The notes: generated by a model not told the origin, from the sequence alone. DNA of 42,424 nt from Gemmataceae bacterium (GCA_022616435.1 JAKEET010000083.1:1-42424); one strand, 5' to 3'. Shown: positions 29,980 to 40,481, numbered from the stretch's first letter. Made by a program: numbers and translations.

Positions 29980-30404
29980 TCACGGACGGCTCGACAGCGG
30001 AACCACGAACGGCAACGTCGGCTGCACGGCCTTCACGAGCTTGTCGTCCGCCGTCAGCAGTTCGCAGCCTTCGCGCTCCGCCAGCGCGACATACAGGCAG
30101 TCGTAGACCGTCTGCTGGAACTGTTTGGCAATCTCAAGAGCCCGCGGCAGAAGTGGGACAGCCGCGACGAGAGGCGGAAGCTCGTTCAAAACTGCCGAAA
30201 GAAGAGGTCCGCGTCGCCTGGCTTGATCTTCCCGGAGCGTTCCAGGATCAAGAGGACGTTGCACATCTCGGTGGGGAAGATGTCGGGAGCGATCAAGTCA
30301 TGGACGCCCTGATGGTACTCGTTGCGGAGCCGGACGGCCTTGCCCGAATCCCGTTCTTGGACGTACGTCTTGATGTCCACGGAGGTGTCGATGACGAACT
30401 TCAT
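29980..30404 (-). CDS. vapC: VapC-like PIN-domain toxin, frameshifted
   Basis: The first 72 codons give MKFVIDTSVDIKTYV (Asp6) and FPTEMCNVLLILE (Glu46), then a stop at 30186-30188 after FFRQF. The other frame continues the family without a gap: VLNELPPLVAAVPLLPRALEIA, TVYDCLYVALAE (third acidic residue) and LLTADDKLV (fourth). The break is near 30186-30205 and one added base restores about 141 residues, a normal VapC length. All four acidic residues of the PIN active site are then present. The start overlaps the antitoxin stop by ATGA. As drawn, the gene would give only a truncated toxin; an assembly error is likely. Confidence 0.8.
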
Positions 30405-30616
30405 TGGCTGTTGCGGGACTCGCGTACGGCGTCCAGGGTGACGTCCTGAATACCAAAGAGCCTGGCGTTGTCCTCTCGCATGCGGTCAATCCTCGCGGCG
30501 GCCGCCTTTCGTTCCTCCATCGTTGGCAGAACCCCCTTGGCAATGCGGTCGCACGCCTCCTGCATCTCGGCCTTGAGGGCAGGATCCATGCCGACGTTTT
30601 CAGCCGTGGTTTTCAT
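30401..30616 (-). CDS. vapB: VapB-like antitoxin
   Basis: 71 residues from the ATG at 30616, with AGGAA about eight bases upstream and TACAAT just before that. It is helical and charged: MDPALKAEMQEACDRIAKGV, EERKAAAARIDRMREDNARLFG, DVTLDAVRESRNSQ. It overlaps the toxin start by ATGA, the classic VapBC layout. The family is assigned from partnership with the PIN-domain gene; sequence similarity alone would not decide it. Confidence 0.78.
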   Translation of the reverse strand: MKTTAENVGMDPALKAEMQEACDRIAKGVLPTMEERKAAAARIDRMREDNARLFGIQDVTLDAVRESRNSQ

Positions 30617-30634
30617 CGCCGTGTTCCTGGGAGT

Positions 30635-30640
30635 ATTGTA
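30635..30640 (-). promoter_or_regulatory. Candidate -10 element (TACAAT) of the vapBC-like operon
   Basis: TACAAT on the minus strand ends 18 bases before the antitoxin ATG. No good -35 hexamer was seen at the usual distance. The same hexamer precedes the antitoxin gene at 40892. Confidence 0.4.
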
Positions 30641-30780
30641 GGGCCAAGCTTCCATCGGGGAAGTCCGGGCTGCGTAGTGCGCGATTTCGATTGACGTTGG
30701 CCGCAAGGCCGGAGCAGTGCGCCAGTTCGTCCGGCGACCTTGTACACGTTCTTCATTTCCGAATGGTCCCGCCGACAATC

Positions 30781-32913
30781 TCACGGCGCCACCGTGATCT
30801 GGTAGAAGATCCCTTCTCGATTCCAATCATCCCAGCCGATCAGCCCGTAGTGGGTCGAGACGCCGTGGCGGCGGATGCCTTCGTACTGGCCGGGCAGGCG
30901 CTGGGGCGTCAGTTGCCGTTCGGTCAACGTCCGCGGGTCGATCTCGAACCACAGGCCGCCGGCCAGGTAGAGCTTGCCGTTGTAGGGCAGCAGGTGCGGC
31001 CGGATCATGCCGTTGTTGGTCGTCGCAAAAACCTTGGGCCTGTTGGGATCGGCGGGCCCAGGCTGCAAGAGGTGCGTGCTGAAACTGCCGGCTTCGAACA
31101 GCCGGCCGTTCGTGCTGAAGTAGGCGTCGCTGACGCGGTGATCGGCGAAGTAGGTTTGAAAGTCGGCCACGCCGACCTCCAGAGTCTTTGGGTTGATGGT
31201 CAGGGGAATGTGCCGGCCGGCATGGGTCGCCGCGTAGCGTCCGACCAGGATCAACGGGTCCTTGCCCTTGCCGCGCTGGTACAGGTGCATCCAGTGGGGG
31301 CGGAAGGTGATCGCGGGATCGCGGGCGAAATCATTCTCCTTGCCTTCGTCCTCGCTGGCCCAGACGCGGGTGCAGCGATGGAAGACGTGCACCGTGGCGG
31401 GGCCGGATTCCGGCTGGGTCGCCAGGGCGCACCAGGCGTGGCCCCGATCGCCGGAGGTTCCCACGGCGCACACCTTGCCGGGGGCCAGCGGCAGCAACAT
31501 GACGCCGCGCTCGCGCGGCGGCAACCCTTCCTTGGCGCCGATGCGGGCCACGATCGTGCCGCTCCGATCGACGACCCACAGGCCATCGTTGCGGGTGGCA
31601 ATCCAGACGCGCAGGCCGTCCCATTTCACGTCGTCGAAAATCGGCTTGGCATCGACGACGATTTCCTCGAGCACGCCTTTTTCCTTCATGAACGCGACGG
31701 CGCCGTTGTTCCAGAAAACATCCAGGCCGTCCTCGCACGGCGTCATGTAGACCAGCGACCCCCAGCCGTGATAGTTCCGCCAGCTCCGGCCCTTGAAGGG
31801 GACGATCTTCCCATCCAGGGTCTTCACCTTGACATCGATCGGGTGAAAGGCAAGGGCGCCGGTGGATCGTTCGGTTTTCTTGACGCGTGGCGCCGGCCGC
31901 ACCTTGCGCTCGGGATACTTGTCGGGATTCAATTCCTTGTCGAGGTAAAAGCGCAGATTGCGCACCCCCGTGTAGACATAGTCGTTGTCGCGCGGAAAGA
32001 CCTTGAGCAGGGCTTCCGCCTCGTTCAGCACCTCGGGACCAGGCCGGGCCCCAACGCTGCGTGGCTTGAGCCAGTGATAATACACCCAGCCATAGCGGCC
32101 GTACATCTGGGCGGTCCGGCGCTCGGATTTCTTCAGCCGTTCCAGGAAATCCAGGTAATCCTGCTCGGTGAATCGTCCGGGGCGCGGCTTGGCCTGGGCC
32201 AACTCATCGGGACGCTGCTGGAAGAAGAAGTACATGGAGCTGCTCAAGGGCGTCTTGTCGGGAATCACCTTGATGATCAGGTCGGCCAGCAGATCGAGAT
32301 CGGTCTTGGTGAGATAGCCCATGTCGAAGCGGCGCACGGCATACATGCTCAGGTCGCGCCAGCCTTCCCTTTCGCTTTGTTGCGTGGACGCATGCGGAGA
32401 GGACGAGGGGATCTTGCCGATCAAGGGAAACACATTGCGCACGAAGTCCAGCCGCAGCGCCTCGGCGTCCTTGGGAAACGCCATCATCAGGGCGCGCGGC
32501 GGATAAGCCAGCATGATGTGCGTGCGCCGCACCGCCTCGGCCAGGTCGATCTTGCCGCCCAGGACCAGCTTCTTGTAGTGGCCGTAGCACGCCTGCCACA
32601 TCGACAGCCGTTCGGTCATGAACCCGTCGGGATTGTCGAGCGGTTGCTCTTTGGCTTTCCGTTTGGAGACTTTGGTATCCTTCAAGAGGCGCAGATAATC
32701 GTCGATCAAGAAGCGGAGCTGGTCCAGATGGCCGGGGTTGATTTTCAAGGCTTCTTCGCGCAGGCCGATGGTGCGGGCATAGTCTCCCTGGCGCGCATGC
32801 TCGGCGGCCCGGCGGGCCAGATCGTCGAAGCGCTCCGTGGGGGACTGCTGGCCGTTCTGGGCAAGGGCCAGGCCGGGGACGAGGGGCACGGCGAGAAGCA
32901 GCCATAATCTCAT
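30781..32913 (-). CDS. Secreted TPR / beta-propeller protein of unknown function
   Basis: 710 residues. ATG at 32913 gives a proper signal peptide (MRLWLLLAVPLVPGLALAQ); an in-frame TTG at 32953-32955 is less likely. A TPR-like helical pair follows (about 28-70: LARRAAEHARQGDYARTIGLREEALKINPG). Then comes a long helical segment and, from about 390, a propeller-like part: GLDVFWNNGAVAFMKEKGV, LRVWIATRNDGLWVVDRSGTIVARIG, GLWFEIDPRTL. No catalytic motif. Its promoter region is shared with the divergent CotH fusion gene (261 bases, nothing else recognised). Likely periplasmic. Confidence 0.83.
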   Translation of the reverse strand: MRLWLLLAVPLVPGLALAQNGQQSPTERFDDLARRAAEHARQGDYARTIGLREEALKINPGHLDQLRFLIDDYLRLLKDTKVSKRKAKEQPLDNPDGFMTERLSMWQACYGHYKKLVLGGKIDLAEAVRRTHIMLAYPPRALMMAFPKDAEALRLDFVRNVFPLIGKIPSSSPHASTQQSEREGWRDLSMYAVRRFDMGYLTKTDLDLLADLIIKVIPDKTPLSSSMYFFFQQRPDELAQAKPRPGRFTEQDYLDFLERLKKSERRTAQMYGRYGWVYYHWLKPRSVGARPGPEVLNEAEALLKVFPRDNDYVYTGVRNLRFYLDKELNPDKYPERKVRPAPRVKKTERSTGALAFHPIDVKVKTLDGKIVPFKGRSWRNYHGWGSLVYMTPCEDGLDVFWNNGAVAFMKEKGVLEEIVVDAKPIFDDVKWDGLRVWIATRNDGLWVVDRSGTIVARIGAKEGLPPRERGVMLLPLAPGKVCAVGTSGDRGHAWCALATQPESGPATVHVFHRCTRVWASEDEGKENDFARDPAITFRPHWMHLYQRGKGKDPLILVGRYAATHAGRHIPLTINPKTLEVGVADFQTYFADHRVSDAYFSTNGRLFEAGSFSTHLLQPGPADPNRPKVFATTNNGMIRPHLLPYNGKLYLAGGLWFEIDPRTLTERQLTPQRLPGQYEGIRRHGVSTHYGLIGWDDWNREGIFYQITVAP

Positions 32914-33174
32914 GGCGCGATTCCCGAAGAGAGTCGGCAGGTGTTCCTTCCACAAAAGACGAAGATGAAATCAGTTTGGTTGTTATGGGACCCGCCAAAC
33001 GCGGTCCGCTCGTTAACCACGCCTCGGGGACGAGACGCGTCGATGCCGTTTGTGAAAACCCAATGAGAACGTTGGAAATGAATTGTCGGCCGTCTTCTCC
33101 TGGGATAAATTCCCCGCGTTCCCATCTCGCGATCTCCGCGACTCGTATTCGAATTGTATCCACGGGGTGAAGCC

Positions 33175-36100
33175 ATGCACCGGCGCCATTTGGCCTTGAT
33201 CAGCGGGATCATCGGAGGGGTCTTCATCGGCACGCTCTTGCTGGCCTATCCTGGGAACGAAGCCTTGCCGGCCGGAGGCCCCAAACGCGCGGCGGGCAAT
33301 GGAACGAAGGATCTATTCGGTCTGACCAAGGTCTGGACTGTTCACCTGGAGATCGCCGCCGCCGAGTTCGAAGCGATGGAGCCGGTCCTGGGTGGTTTCG
33401 GATTCCCCGGCGGACCGGCGCCCAAGAAGAAGGCCAAGAATCGCGACAGCGAGAAGAACCTCTTCGGCACCGACTTCCCGTGGGTAATAGGCGACTTCAC
33501 GGCGGATGGCAAGACTCTCAAGAAGGTCGGCGTCCGCTATGCCGGCGACATCACCTATTTTGTCTCGAGGCGCGGCTTGAAGCGTCCCCTGATGATCGCG
33601 TTCGACAAGTTTGCCGGCCAGCGGTTCCACGGCCTGCCGGCGATCCAGCTCCACGCGATGCCGCTCGACCCGTCGAAGGCCCGCGAGGCGCTGGCGTACT
33701 CATTGTTCCGGGCGGCCGGAGTGCCGGCGCCGCGCCGGCGTTCGCGGAGGTCACGCTCACCGTCCCCGGCAAGCACGACAAGGAGTATCTCGGCCTGTTC
33801 ACCGTGATCGAGAACGTGGACACCCGGTTCCTCGCCGACCGTTTCCCCCTCACCCTCCCCTCTCCCCCAGCGGCGCGGGGAGAGGGGCTATTGATGAAGC
33901 CGTTTCGCGTCCGCGGCATCGACTTTCTCGGCAACGCCTGGGGCGCCTACCAGGGCCAGTACCAGCCGCAGCGCGAGGCGACCCAGGACGAGGCGACCCG
34001 CGTCATCGAGTTCGCGAAGCTCGTCAATCAGAGCACGAGCGCCGAGTTTGCCAAGCGGATTGATTCGTTCATCGACGTGGAGGCCTTTCTCCGATTCATG
34101 GCGGCGAACGCCCTCGCCTCGAACCTGGAGAGTTTCTTTGCCCTGGGGCACAATTACTACCTGGTTCTTGATCCGAAAACGAACAAGTTCAACTTCATCC
34201 CCGGCGACCTGGAGTTCGCGTTCGCCAATTTCCTGCTCATGGGGTCGCCCGAGCAGTTGATGGACCTGAGCGTGCAGAAGCCGTATCCCGGTCAGAACAA
34301 GCTGCCGGACCGGTTGCTCGCGATCAAGGAGGTGAACGCGAAATATCAAAGGTTGCTCAAGGAACTCTCCACGACCGTGTTCACCAAGGAGCGACTGCTG
34401 ACCGAGGCTGCGGCGATTGACAAGGCGACCAGCGCCATCCGAGCGAAAGAAGCGAGGGCTGTCGCCGCGCGGCGCGAGCCGCCTCCGGGCTTCGCCGGAC
34501 CCGGTGGAGCAGGCCCGCGGCCGCCGGACATCAAGACGTTCGCGGAGAAGCGGGTTGCGTCGGTGGCCGCACAGCTGGCGGGCAAGAGCAAGGGGTACGT
34601 CCCGCAACCGTTCGGGTTCGGGCCGCCGCCCGGCGGCGGCTTCGGCCCCTTCGCCAAGGGCAACCAGCGGCCCATCGACGAGAAGACGTTTCGCAACGAA
34701 GTGCAGGCGCCGCCGGAGTTTGACGTCACGCTGTTCGCGGCGCCGCCGAAGGTCAACTACCCTGTTGCCGTTGCGGCCGAGCCTTCGGGCGCAATCTACG
34801 TCGCGGTCGATGAGCAGGGATCGCTCGGCCGCACGCCCGGCGGCGGCAAGGTTCTCCGCTGCGTCGATAAGGACGGCGACGGCAAGGTCGATGATGTGAC
34901 CGTCTTCGCGAAGGTCGATCACCCGCGCGGCGTCTGCTGCCGCGCCGGCTCGGCATGGGTGATGCACCCGCCGGCGCTCTCCGTCTTCCATGACGACAAC
35001 AGCGACGGCGTGGCCGACAGGCAAGACGTGCTCGTGACCGGCTTGACCACCGAGCAGATCGCCAATCGCGGCGGCGACCACACGACCAACTGTGTTCGCA
35101 TGGGCATCGACGGCTGGCTCTACATCGGCGTCGGCGACTACGGCATCAAGCGCGCCAAGGGCAAGGACGGCGCGACGATCGTGCTGCGCGGCGGCGGCGT
35201 CGTGCGCGTGCGGCCCGACGGCACGGAACTGGAAATCTACTGCACCGGGCTGCGAAACCCGTTCGACCTGGCGTCGACCCGTTCATGAACCTCTTCACGC
35301 GCGGCAACACCAACGACGGCGCCGGCTGGGACACGCGCGTGAGCCTGCTGATGCAAACGGCTCAGTATGGCTACACGCAATTGTTCGCCAACTTTACCGA
35401 CGAGATCATGCCGACGCTCGGCACGTTCGGCGGCGGCGGCGGCAGCGGCGCCTTGTTCGTGCAGGATCCGCGCTGGCCCGCCAAGTTCCGCAACACGCTG
35501 TTCACCGGCGATTGGGGCCGCAGCGAGGTCTATCGCCACGCGCTGAAAGATCACAACCCGTCGTTCGATCTCCAGCAGGAGGTCTTCCTCAGGATGCCGC
35601 GCGCTACCGGCATGGACATCGATCTGGATGGCCGGCTCTACGTAGCGAGCTGGCGCGGCGGCTCGGCCGTGGGTTTCGAGGGCCCCAACGTCGGCTTCGT
35701 GGCCCGCGTCACGCCGAAGGGCTGGAAGCCGGGTCCGACGCCTGATCTCAAGGCAACCGATGGCGCCGCCCTGGTTCAGATGCTGGCGGGAGGGCAGTCC
35801 GTCCTGCGGCTCCACGCCCAGGGAGAAATCCTGCGCCGCGGCCGCACGGCCGAGATGAGCCGCCGGTTGGCGGATCTTGCGTCCGACGCCTCCGCGCCAC
35901 TCGAAGGGCGCGTCGCCGCTCTGTTCACGCTGGCGCAGCTCGACGGCACCGACGCGCGGCCGCAGCTGCTGAAGTCCTGCGGCGATCCCGACCTGAGTCA
36001 ATTCGCATTGCGCGCCCTGACCGACCGCCGCGCGCAACTGGATGGACTCGACGCCAAGCCGTTCCTTGCGGCCCTGGCAGACAAGTCGCCGCGCGTCCAA

Positions 36101-37189
36101 GCCCAAGCCCTCATCTGCCTCGGCCGGTTGAACGACGCGTCGGTCGCCAAATACATCCTGCCGCTGACGGCGCGACGCCAAGGATCTGCCCTGCCGACCA
36201 AACGGCCGATCCAGAATCAGCCCGACCCGGACCGCGTGGTCCCGCATTTGGCGGTCCGCGCCCTCGTGTCCTTGAACGCGATTGACGCCTGCCTCGACGC
36301 ACTCGACGGTCCGCACGCGGCGTGCGCCTTGTGGGCGCTGCGATCCATGCACGACGACCGCGCCGTCGAGGGGCTGGTCAAGAAGCTCGGCGCGACTCGC
36401 ACGCCCGGGCTACGGCGCGGCATCCTCGCGACCCTGATCCGGCTGTACCACCGCGAGGCCGACTACAAGGGAAGCTGGTGGGGCATCCGCCCGGACAGCA
36501 CCGGCCCGTACTACGATCGCGCGAAGTGGGCGTCGAGCAGCCGGATCGGCGCCGTCGTCAAAAACGCCGTGCTCGACGCCGATCCGGACATGGCGGCGTT
36601 CCTGAAGGCGGAGCTTGCGCGCCATCGAGTCGCGCTTCCCGGCCTGCCGAGCACGCTTGTCACGGTCCAGATCGAGAAAGAAACTCCGCTGATCCTTCCC
36701 AAAGCCGATCCCATGGATCCGAACCAGATCGCCAACATCCCCTTTGAGTCGGCCGTGAAACGGACACTCGCCGCCAAGGGTGATCCTGTCAAGGGCCAGG
36801 CGTTATTCAAATCTCAATCGTGCGTTGCCTGCCACACCGTTGCCGACGGGCAGACGCCGAAGGGACCACACCTGGTGGACATCGGTAAGCGTTCCAAGGT
36901 AGACGAGCTGGTTGAATCGATCCTGAAGCCGAGCGCCAAGCTGGCCCAGGGCTTCGAGACCTATCAGTTCGTGACTCAAAGCGGCCGGGTGTTCACGGGA
37001 TTCATCGTCAGCGAAAGCGCCGACGCGGTCCTCATTCGGGAGGCGAGCAGCGTGCAGCGTGAGCTGAAGCGTACCGACGTTGAAACGCGAATCCCACAAA
37101 AACTCTCCGCGATGCCCGAAGGGCTGATCGCGAATCTGACGCCTGAACAGCTTGCGGATGTGATTGCCTACTTGCAGTCGTTGCGGTGA
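33175..37189 (+). CDS. CotH kinase-like domain fused to a heme-binding propeller/HEAT/cytochrome c protein, two frame breaks
   Basis: A membrane anchor or signal lies at residues 5-25. A CotH spore-coat-kinase-like domain (about 45-430) follows, with the metal-binding block FNFIPGDLEFAFANF. Then come a Pro/Gly linker and a PVC-type membrane-bound dehydrogenase propeller (EFDVTLFAAPPKVNYPVAVAAEPSGAIYVAVDEQGSLGR, DGWLYIGVGDYG, NLFTRGNTNDGAGWD). HEAT-like repeats and a C-terminal heme domain with CVACH at 36820-36834 and candidate axial Met in AMPEGL complete it. The frame breaks near 33730 (expected PR-T-AFAEVTL) and at 35271-35273 (expected LA-VDPFMN). One extra base at each restores about 1,338 residues. 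CotH and heme propeller halves are usually separate genes, and they join within one uninterrupted frame here. Confidence 0.78.
33846..33887 (+). repeat. In-frame 42-bp PLTPGPSP-type element inside the CotH domain
   Basis: Encodes PLTLPSPPAARGEG. CCCCTCTCCCCC and GGGGAGAGGGG can pair. The flanks join as FLADRF-LLMKPFRVRG, the expected CotH sequence. Confidence 0.87.
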
Positions 37190-37434
37190 GTTCCATCGGC
37201 CGAGTGCCTCAATGCGAGTGCGTCGCAATCAATCCCACCAAACATGGACCGGGCCATATTCGCGGCGGCCGGTGCCGAGCGCCATGTCGATTCTTTCTGA
37301 TCCTCCGTCAGCCAGACTTCGCCCCAGCCCTCCTCCGCTTCGATGATCTGCTTCATCTGTCGGGCTTGTTCGCGGGTCTTGGTGAGGATTTTCTGGACAG
37401 TGGCGGCGCGAAGCGGTGGGTTGGAAAGGTGCAT
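37168..37434 (-). CDS. Small protein of unknown function
   Basis: 88 residues. ATG at 37434 has GGAG about eight bases upstream. The first 65 codons have GC-rich third positions and a protein-like helix (VQKILTKTREQARQMKQIIEAEE) followed by GWGEVWLTEDQKE. The tail is less protein-like and overlaps the 3' end of the convergent CotH fusion by 22 bases. It may be a real small gene or a remnant. No family recognised. Confidence 0.42.
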   Translation of the reverse strand: MHLSNPPLRAATVQKILTKTREQARQMKQIIEAEEGWGEVWLTEDQKESTWRSAPAAANMARSMFGGIDCDALALRHSADGTHRNDCK

Positions 37435-37467
37435 GGAAGAGACTCCGAAGCGGGAACCTGGATGACC

Positions 37468-38907
37468 TTACTTCTTCACTCCGGGCGTAAAGATATACCT
37501 CCCGGCCCATTCAAAAAACGCCGGGAAGTTGGGCACGTTGGTATGGCCGCCGTCGTGCTGCCGCCAGGCCAGCTCGCCGCCGATGAGGGTGTTGACCGCA
37601 GGCAGCGGATCGGTCAGGTAATCTCCGGGTGTGCCCAGGTCCTTCTTGCCGAGCAGGCGATAAGCCGGACCTGCGAGCACGCCGGCCTTGAAGCTGCCGG
37701 GGGCATCGACCCAGTTCGGATCACCCCTGGCGGGGATGCCGTAGCTGATGAAGCACAGCCGCGGGGCGCACAGGGCGATCAACTGATGCTGATCGACAGG
37801 CAAGTCAGCCACCGTTTTCTTGCCGAACGTGGCCTCGTCGGCCGCATACTTCAGGAAGTTGCCGGCCATCCAGTGGTAGCCGCCGCGGCCCGCGAGGTTT
37901 TCCAGGAGTTCGCCAAAGTCGCGGCGGAACAGCTTGGCGCCGCCGGCCCCGGAGGAGGCGACGAAGCCGGCCGCGATCCGCGTCTCCAAGGCAGTGGCGA
38001 CGAGCGCCGCCTTGCCGTAGCGCGACACGCCGGTGATGCACACCTTGGCCGGATCGACGCCGGAATCCGGATTGGCTTCGAAGTAGTCGATGAGGCGGCT
38101 CACGCCCCAGGCCCAGGCGCGCAAGGCGCCCCAATCGTCGGGACTGCGCGGCTGGCCTTTGTTGGTCAGCCCGATGATGCCTTCGCGCAGCCGGTTGTTG
38201 TCCGGCTGAACGCTGTTGGGGTTGATCGTGCCGTAGCCCCAGCCCTTGTTCAGCGCCTGTTGCGTCCACGAGTTCCCGCCGCCCTTGCCGCCGAAGCCCT
38301 TGCCGCCGAACCCACCGAACCCGCCCGCGAACCCAAATTGCAAGATGATCGGCACCTTGCCCGCGGCATGCTTGGGCACGGTGAAGCTCGCCTGGATGGC
38401 GACCTTGATCTTCGGAAACGCGCTGTTATCGACGTGGCCGACCAGCGTCTTGGTCACGGTCGCGATGCCGCCGCTTTCGCCTTCGACCGTGCTCGTGACT
38501 TCCCACTTCACTTTGGGCACGTGCTTCGGAATCCTGCCGTAGACCTCGCGCTCAAAGTCCTCGACGATCTCAGCGCGGCGCTTGGGCCATTGATCCGCCG
38601 ACGTCACCTTCGTCCGATCCTTGAAGGTCATCAAGGTCGGCATCGTCTCCTTGTACGGGTTCGCGGTTGCTTCGTCGGAGGTGTCCTTGACGCGCGCATC
38701 GCGTCCCCTGCGCATCTTCTTGATGCCGAGCTGATCGAGCATGTGTTGATAGTCGTCGTAGCCGGCGGGAATGAAATCGGGCGGCTTGACCTTGCCGAAG
38801 CCCTTGCCCACCTGGGCGGACGAGGACGCGGAGGCAACTAGGGCGATCGCGAGCAGCCCAGCGGCAAACAGCCTCAGAACGCCCGGCGCCGGCCGGTTCG
38901 CTAGCAT
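37468..38907 (-). CDS. Glucuronoyl esterase-like (CE15-type) secreted hydrolase
   Basis: 479 residues. ATG at 38907 has AAGGAG seven bases upstream. The signal peptide is about 1-31. The alpha/beta hydrolase nucleophile is in TGVSRYGKAA (Ser295), the G-x-S-R-x-G-K signature of CE15 glucuronoyl esterases. Downstream WRQHDGGHTNVPNF supplies candidate catalytic His. CE15 enzymes cut ester bonds between lignin and 4-O-methyl-glucuronate on xylan; planctomycete homologues are often broader. A Gly-rich loop (GGFGGFGGKGFGGKGGG, about 195-211) is inserted before the nucleophile elbow and is coded by short tandem repeats. It fits a role beside the uronate-type epimerase at 14027. The substrate is inferred from the motif only. 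Confidence 0.85.
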   Translation of the reverse strand: MLANRPAPGVLRLFAAGLLAIALVASASSSAQVGKGFGKVKPPDFIPAGYDDYQHMLDQLGIKKMRRGRDARVKDTSDEATANPYKETMPTLMTFKDRTKVTSADQWPKRRAEIVEDFEREVYGRIPKHVPKVKWEVTSTVEGESGGIATVTKTLVGHVDNSAFPKIKVAIQASFTVPKHAAGKVPIILQFGFAGGFGGFGGKGFGGKGGGNSWTQQALNKGWGYGTINPNSVQPDNNRLREGIIGLTNKGQPRSPDDWGALRAWAWGVSRLIDYFEANPDSGVDPAKVCITGVSRYGKAALVATALETRIAAGFVASSGAGGAKLFRRDFGELLENLAGRGGYHWMAGNFLKYAADEATFGKKTVADLPVDQHQLIALCAPRLCFISYGIPARGDPNWVDAPGSFKAGVLAGPAYRLLGKKDLGTPGDYLTDPLPAVNTLIGGELAWRQHDGGHTNVPNFPAFFEWAGRYIFTPGVKK

Positions 38908-39001
38908 GGGTTTCTCCTTGTGTGCGCGCCTGAAAACGCGCATGTCGTATTGAAACAGCGCTCCAGGCACAGCGGCGTCTTGAACGGATGGGCGGCCTTG
39001 C

Positions 39002-40339
39002 TCACTCCGCGGCCAACGACGCGCAGACAATCTCCTGGTCGTTCCGGGCGAACACGCACCGCTCGGCGTAGGCCGGGTGGCTCCATACGATCTTGCGTCC
39101 CAGGCCGACGCCCACCGGGTCCAGCAGTTTCGTGCGGCTGACTTCGTCGTACTTCTCCGGCGACAGCCGCGCGATCACGAGGTCGCCGTTCTCGCCGAAG
39201 ATGAAGAAGCGCTTGCCGTTCTTGGTCACGAACGTGGCGCCTTCGACGGCGCCGCGCCCCTCGCCGTCCTTGCCGTTCACGGGCCGCGATGTGCCCCACA
39301 AACGTTCCCCCGTGGCGATGCGCATGGCTCGGAAGACGCCGTCGCCGTCGATGCCGTAGGCGACGCCGTATTCGACAAACGGTGTGCCGCTCACCGGCGC
39401 CAGGCCGGTGTCGCGCGAACCTTTCCAGGCTTTCGTGACGGCGGGCTTGGCGGCGTCGAGCTTCAACCCCAGCGACCGGCCGCTGTGGCCCCCGGCAAAG
39501 AGGAAGTCGCCTCCCTTGCGCGGGGCCATGATCGCCATGGCGTAGGAGGTGGCGAGCGGCTCGAACCAATGAAGCCGGCCGGTGTCGGGGTCGAGACTGC
39601 TGATGCCCTTGCCGTGGAAGATGAGCAACTGCGTGACGCCGCCCGCCTCGATGAGAGTCGGCGGGCTGTAGCCGATTTCGGGCGTGTTGAGCGCCTTCCA
39701 TATCTCTTTGCCGGTTTCCTTGTCGAGGGCCACGACGGCGCTGTCCTTGCCGCCGGCGGTGCAAATGAGCAGGTTCTTGTACACCAGCGGATGACCCGCG
39801 TAGCCCCACATGGGCAGCGGCGCGTCGTAGGTCTTCGGCAGGTTCTTGGACCAGATCACGCTTCCTTTCGCGGCATCGAGGCAGAAAAGATCGCCCATGG
39901 CGCCGAGGGTGAACACCTTGCCGCTCGCCACGGTGGGAGTGCAGCGCGGTCCGGCGGGATAGCTGATCTCGTAGCTGCAATCGTATTCGTGCTTCCACAG
40001 TTCGTTGCCGGTCTTGGCGTCGAGACAGAGCACACGCTCCTTGCCCTGAAGGTTGTTGCGCTTGGTCGGCGCCGGCTTGGCGTCGCCGGCCGATTTCATG
40101 TAGTCGGCGACGTAGACCTTGCCGCCGGCGACCGCGGGCCCGGCAAACCCGCCGCTCACCGGCTTGCGCCAGAGCATCTTCAGCCCGCTCGCTGGAAACG
40201 TGTCGATGATGCCGGTTTCGGACCAAACGTCGTCGCGATGAGGGCCCATCCATTGCGGCCAATCCGCGGCCAAGCAGGCCGCGGGCAAGGCGGGCGTCGC
40301 GGCGACCATCAGGGCGAAGAGGGACAAGCGGCGTGTCAT
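39002..40339 (-). CDS. PQQ-like beta-propeller repeat protein
   Basis: 445 residues. ATG at 40339 has GAGGAACC about six bases upstream. The signal peptide is about 1-25. The rest is a propeller with repeated strands of the PQQ enzyme type: GPAVAGGKVYVADY, VLCLDAKTGNELWKHEYD, LFCLDAAKGSVIWSKNL, VVALDKETGKEIWKALN, ISSLDPDTGRLHWFEPL. The trailing LDxxTGxxxW motif of each blade is clear. PQQ-binding residues cannot be judged, and most planctomycete homologues have no tested activity. It stands 94 bases upstream of the CE15-like gene on the same strand. Confidence 0.88.
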   Translation of the reverse strand: MTRRLSLFALMVAATPALPAACLAADWPQWMGPHRDDVWSETGIIDTFPASGLKMLWRKPVSGGFAGPAVAGGKVYVADYMKSAGDAKPAPTKRNNLQGKERVLCLDAKTGNELWKHEYDCSYEISYPAGPRCTPTVASGKVFTLGAMGDLFCLDAAKGSVIWSKNLPKTYDAPLPMWGYAGHPLVYKNLLICTAGGKDSAVVALDKETGKEIWKALNTPEIGYSPPTLIEAGGVTQLLIFHGKGISSLDPDTGRLHWFEPLATSYAMAIMAPRKGGDFLFAGGHSGRSLGLKLDAAKPAVTKAWKGSRDTGLAPVSGTPFVEYGVAYGIDGDGVFRAMRIATGERLWGTSRPVNGKDGEGRGAVEGATFVTKNGKRFFIFGENGDLVIARLSPEKYDEVSRTKLLDPVGVGLGRKIVWSHPAYAERCVFARNDQEIVCASLAAE

Positions 40340-40481
40340 TGGTTCCTCGCGGTGGCACGGTGCTCTTGACGAGATCAAAGCAGAAACCCACGGGAAAGCA
40401 TATCGGGTATGACCAATGGTTGTAGACGATGAACCTGCACATACTGGAGAGCAGGTCCCATCGACCGACCGCTTGGGTGCG

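Noticed and set aside
35262..35290. Programmed -1 frameshifting at the four frame breaks
   Set aside because: No X-XXY-YYZ slippery heptamer or obvious downstream pseudoknot is present at the breaks. Single-base deletions explain all four.
37229..37510. Alternative 93-codon minus-strand frame overlapping the small gene at 37168-37434
   Set aside because: Its product is low in protein-like character and it overlaps the CE15-like gene's stop. The frame kept has a better ribosome site and third-position GC pattern.
38923..38942. Hairpin TGCGCG/CGCGCA between the PQQ and CE15-like genes as a terminator
   Set aside because: The stem is only six base pairs and no T-run follows.
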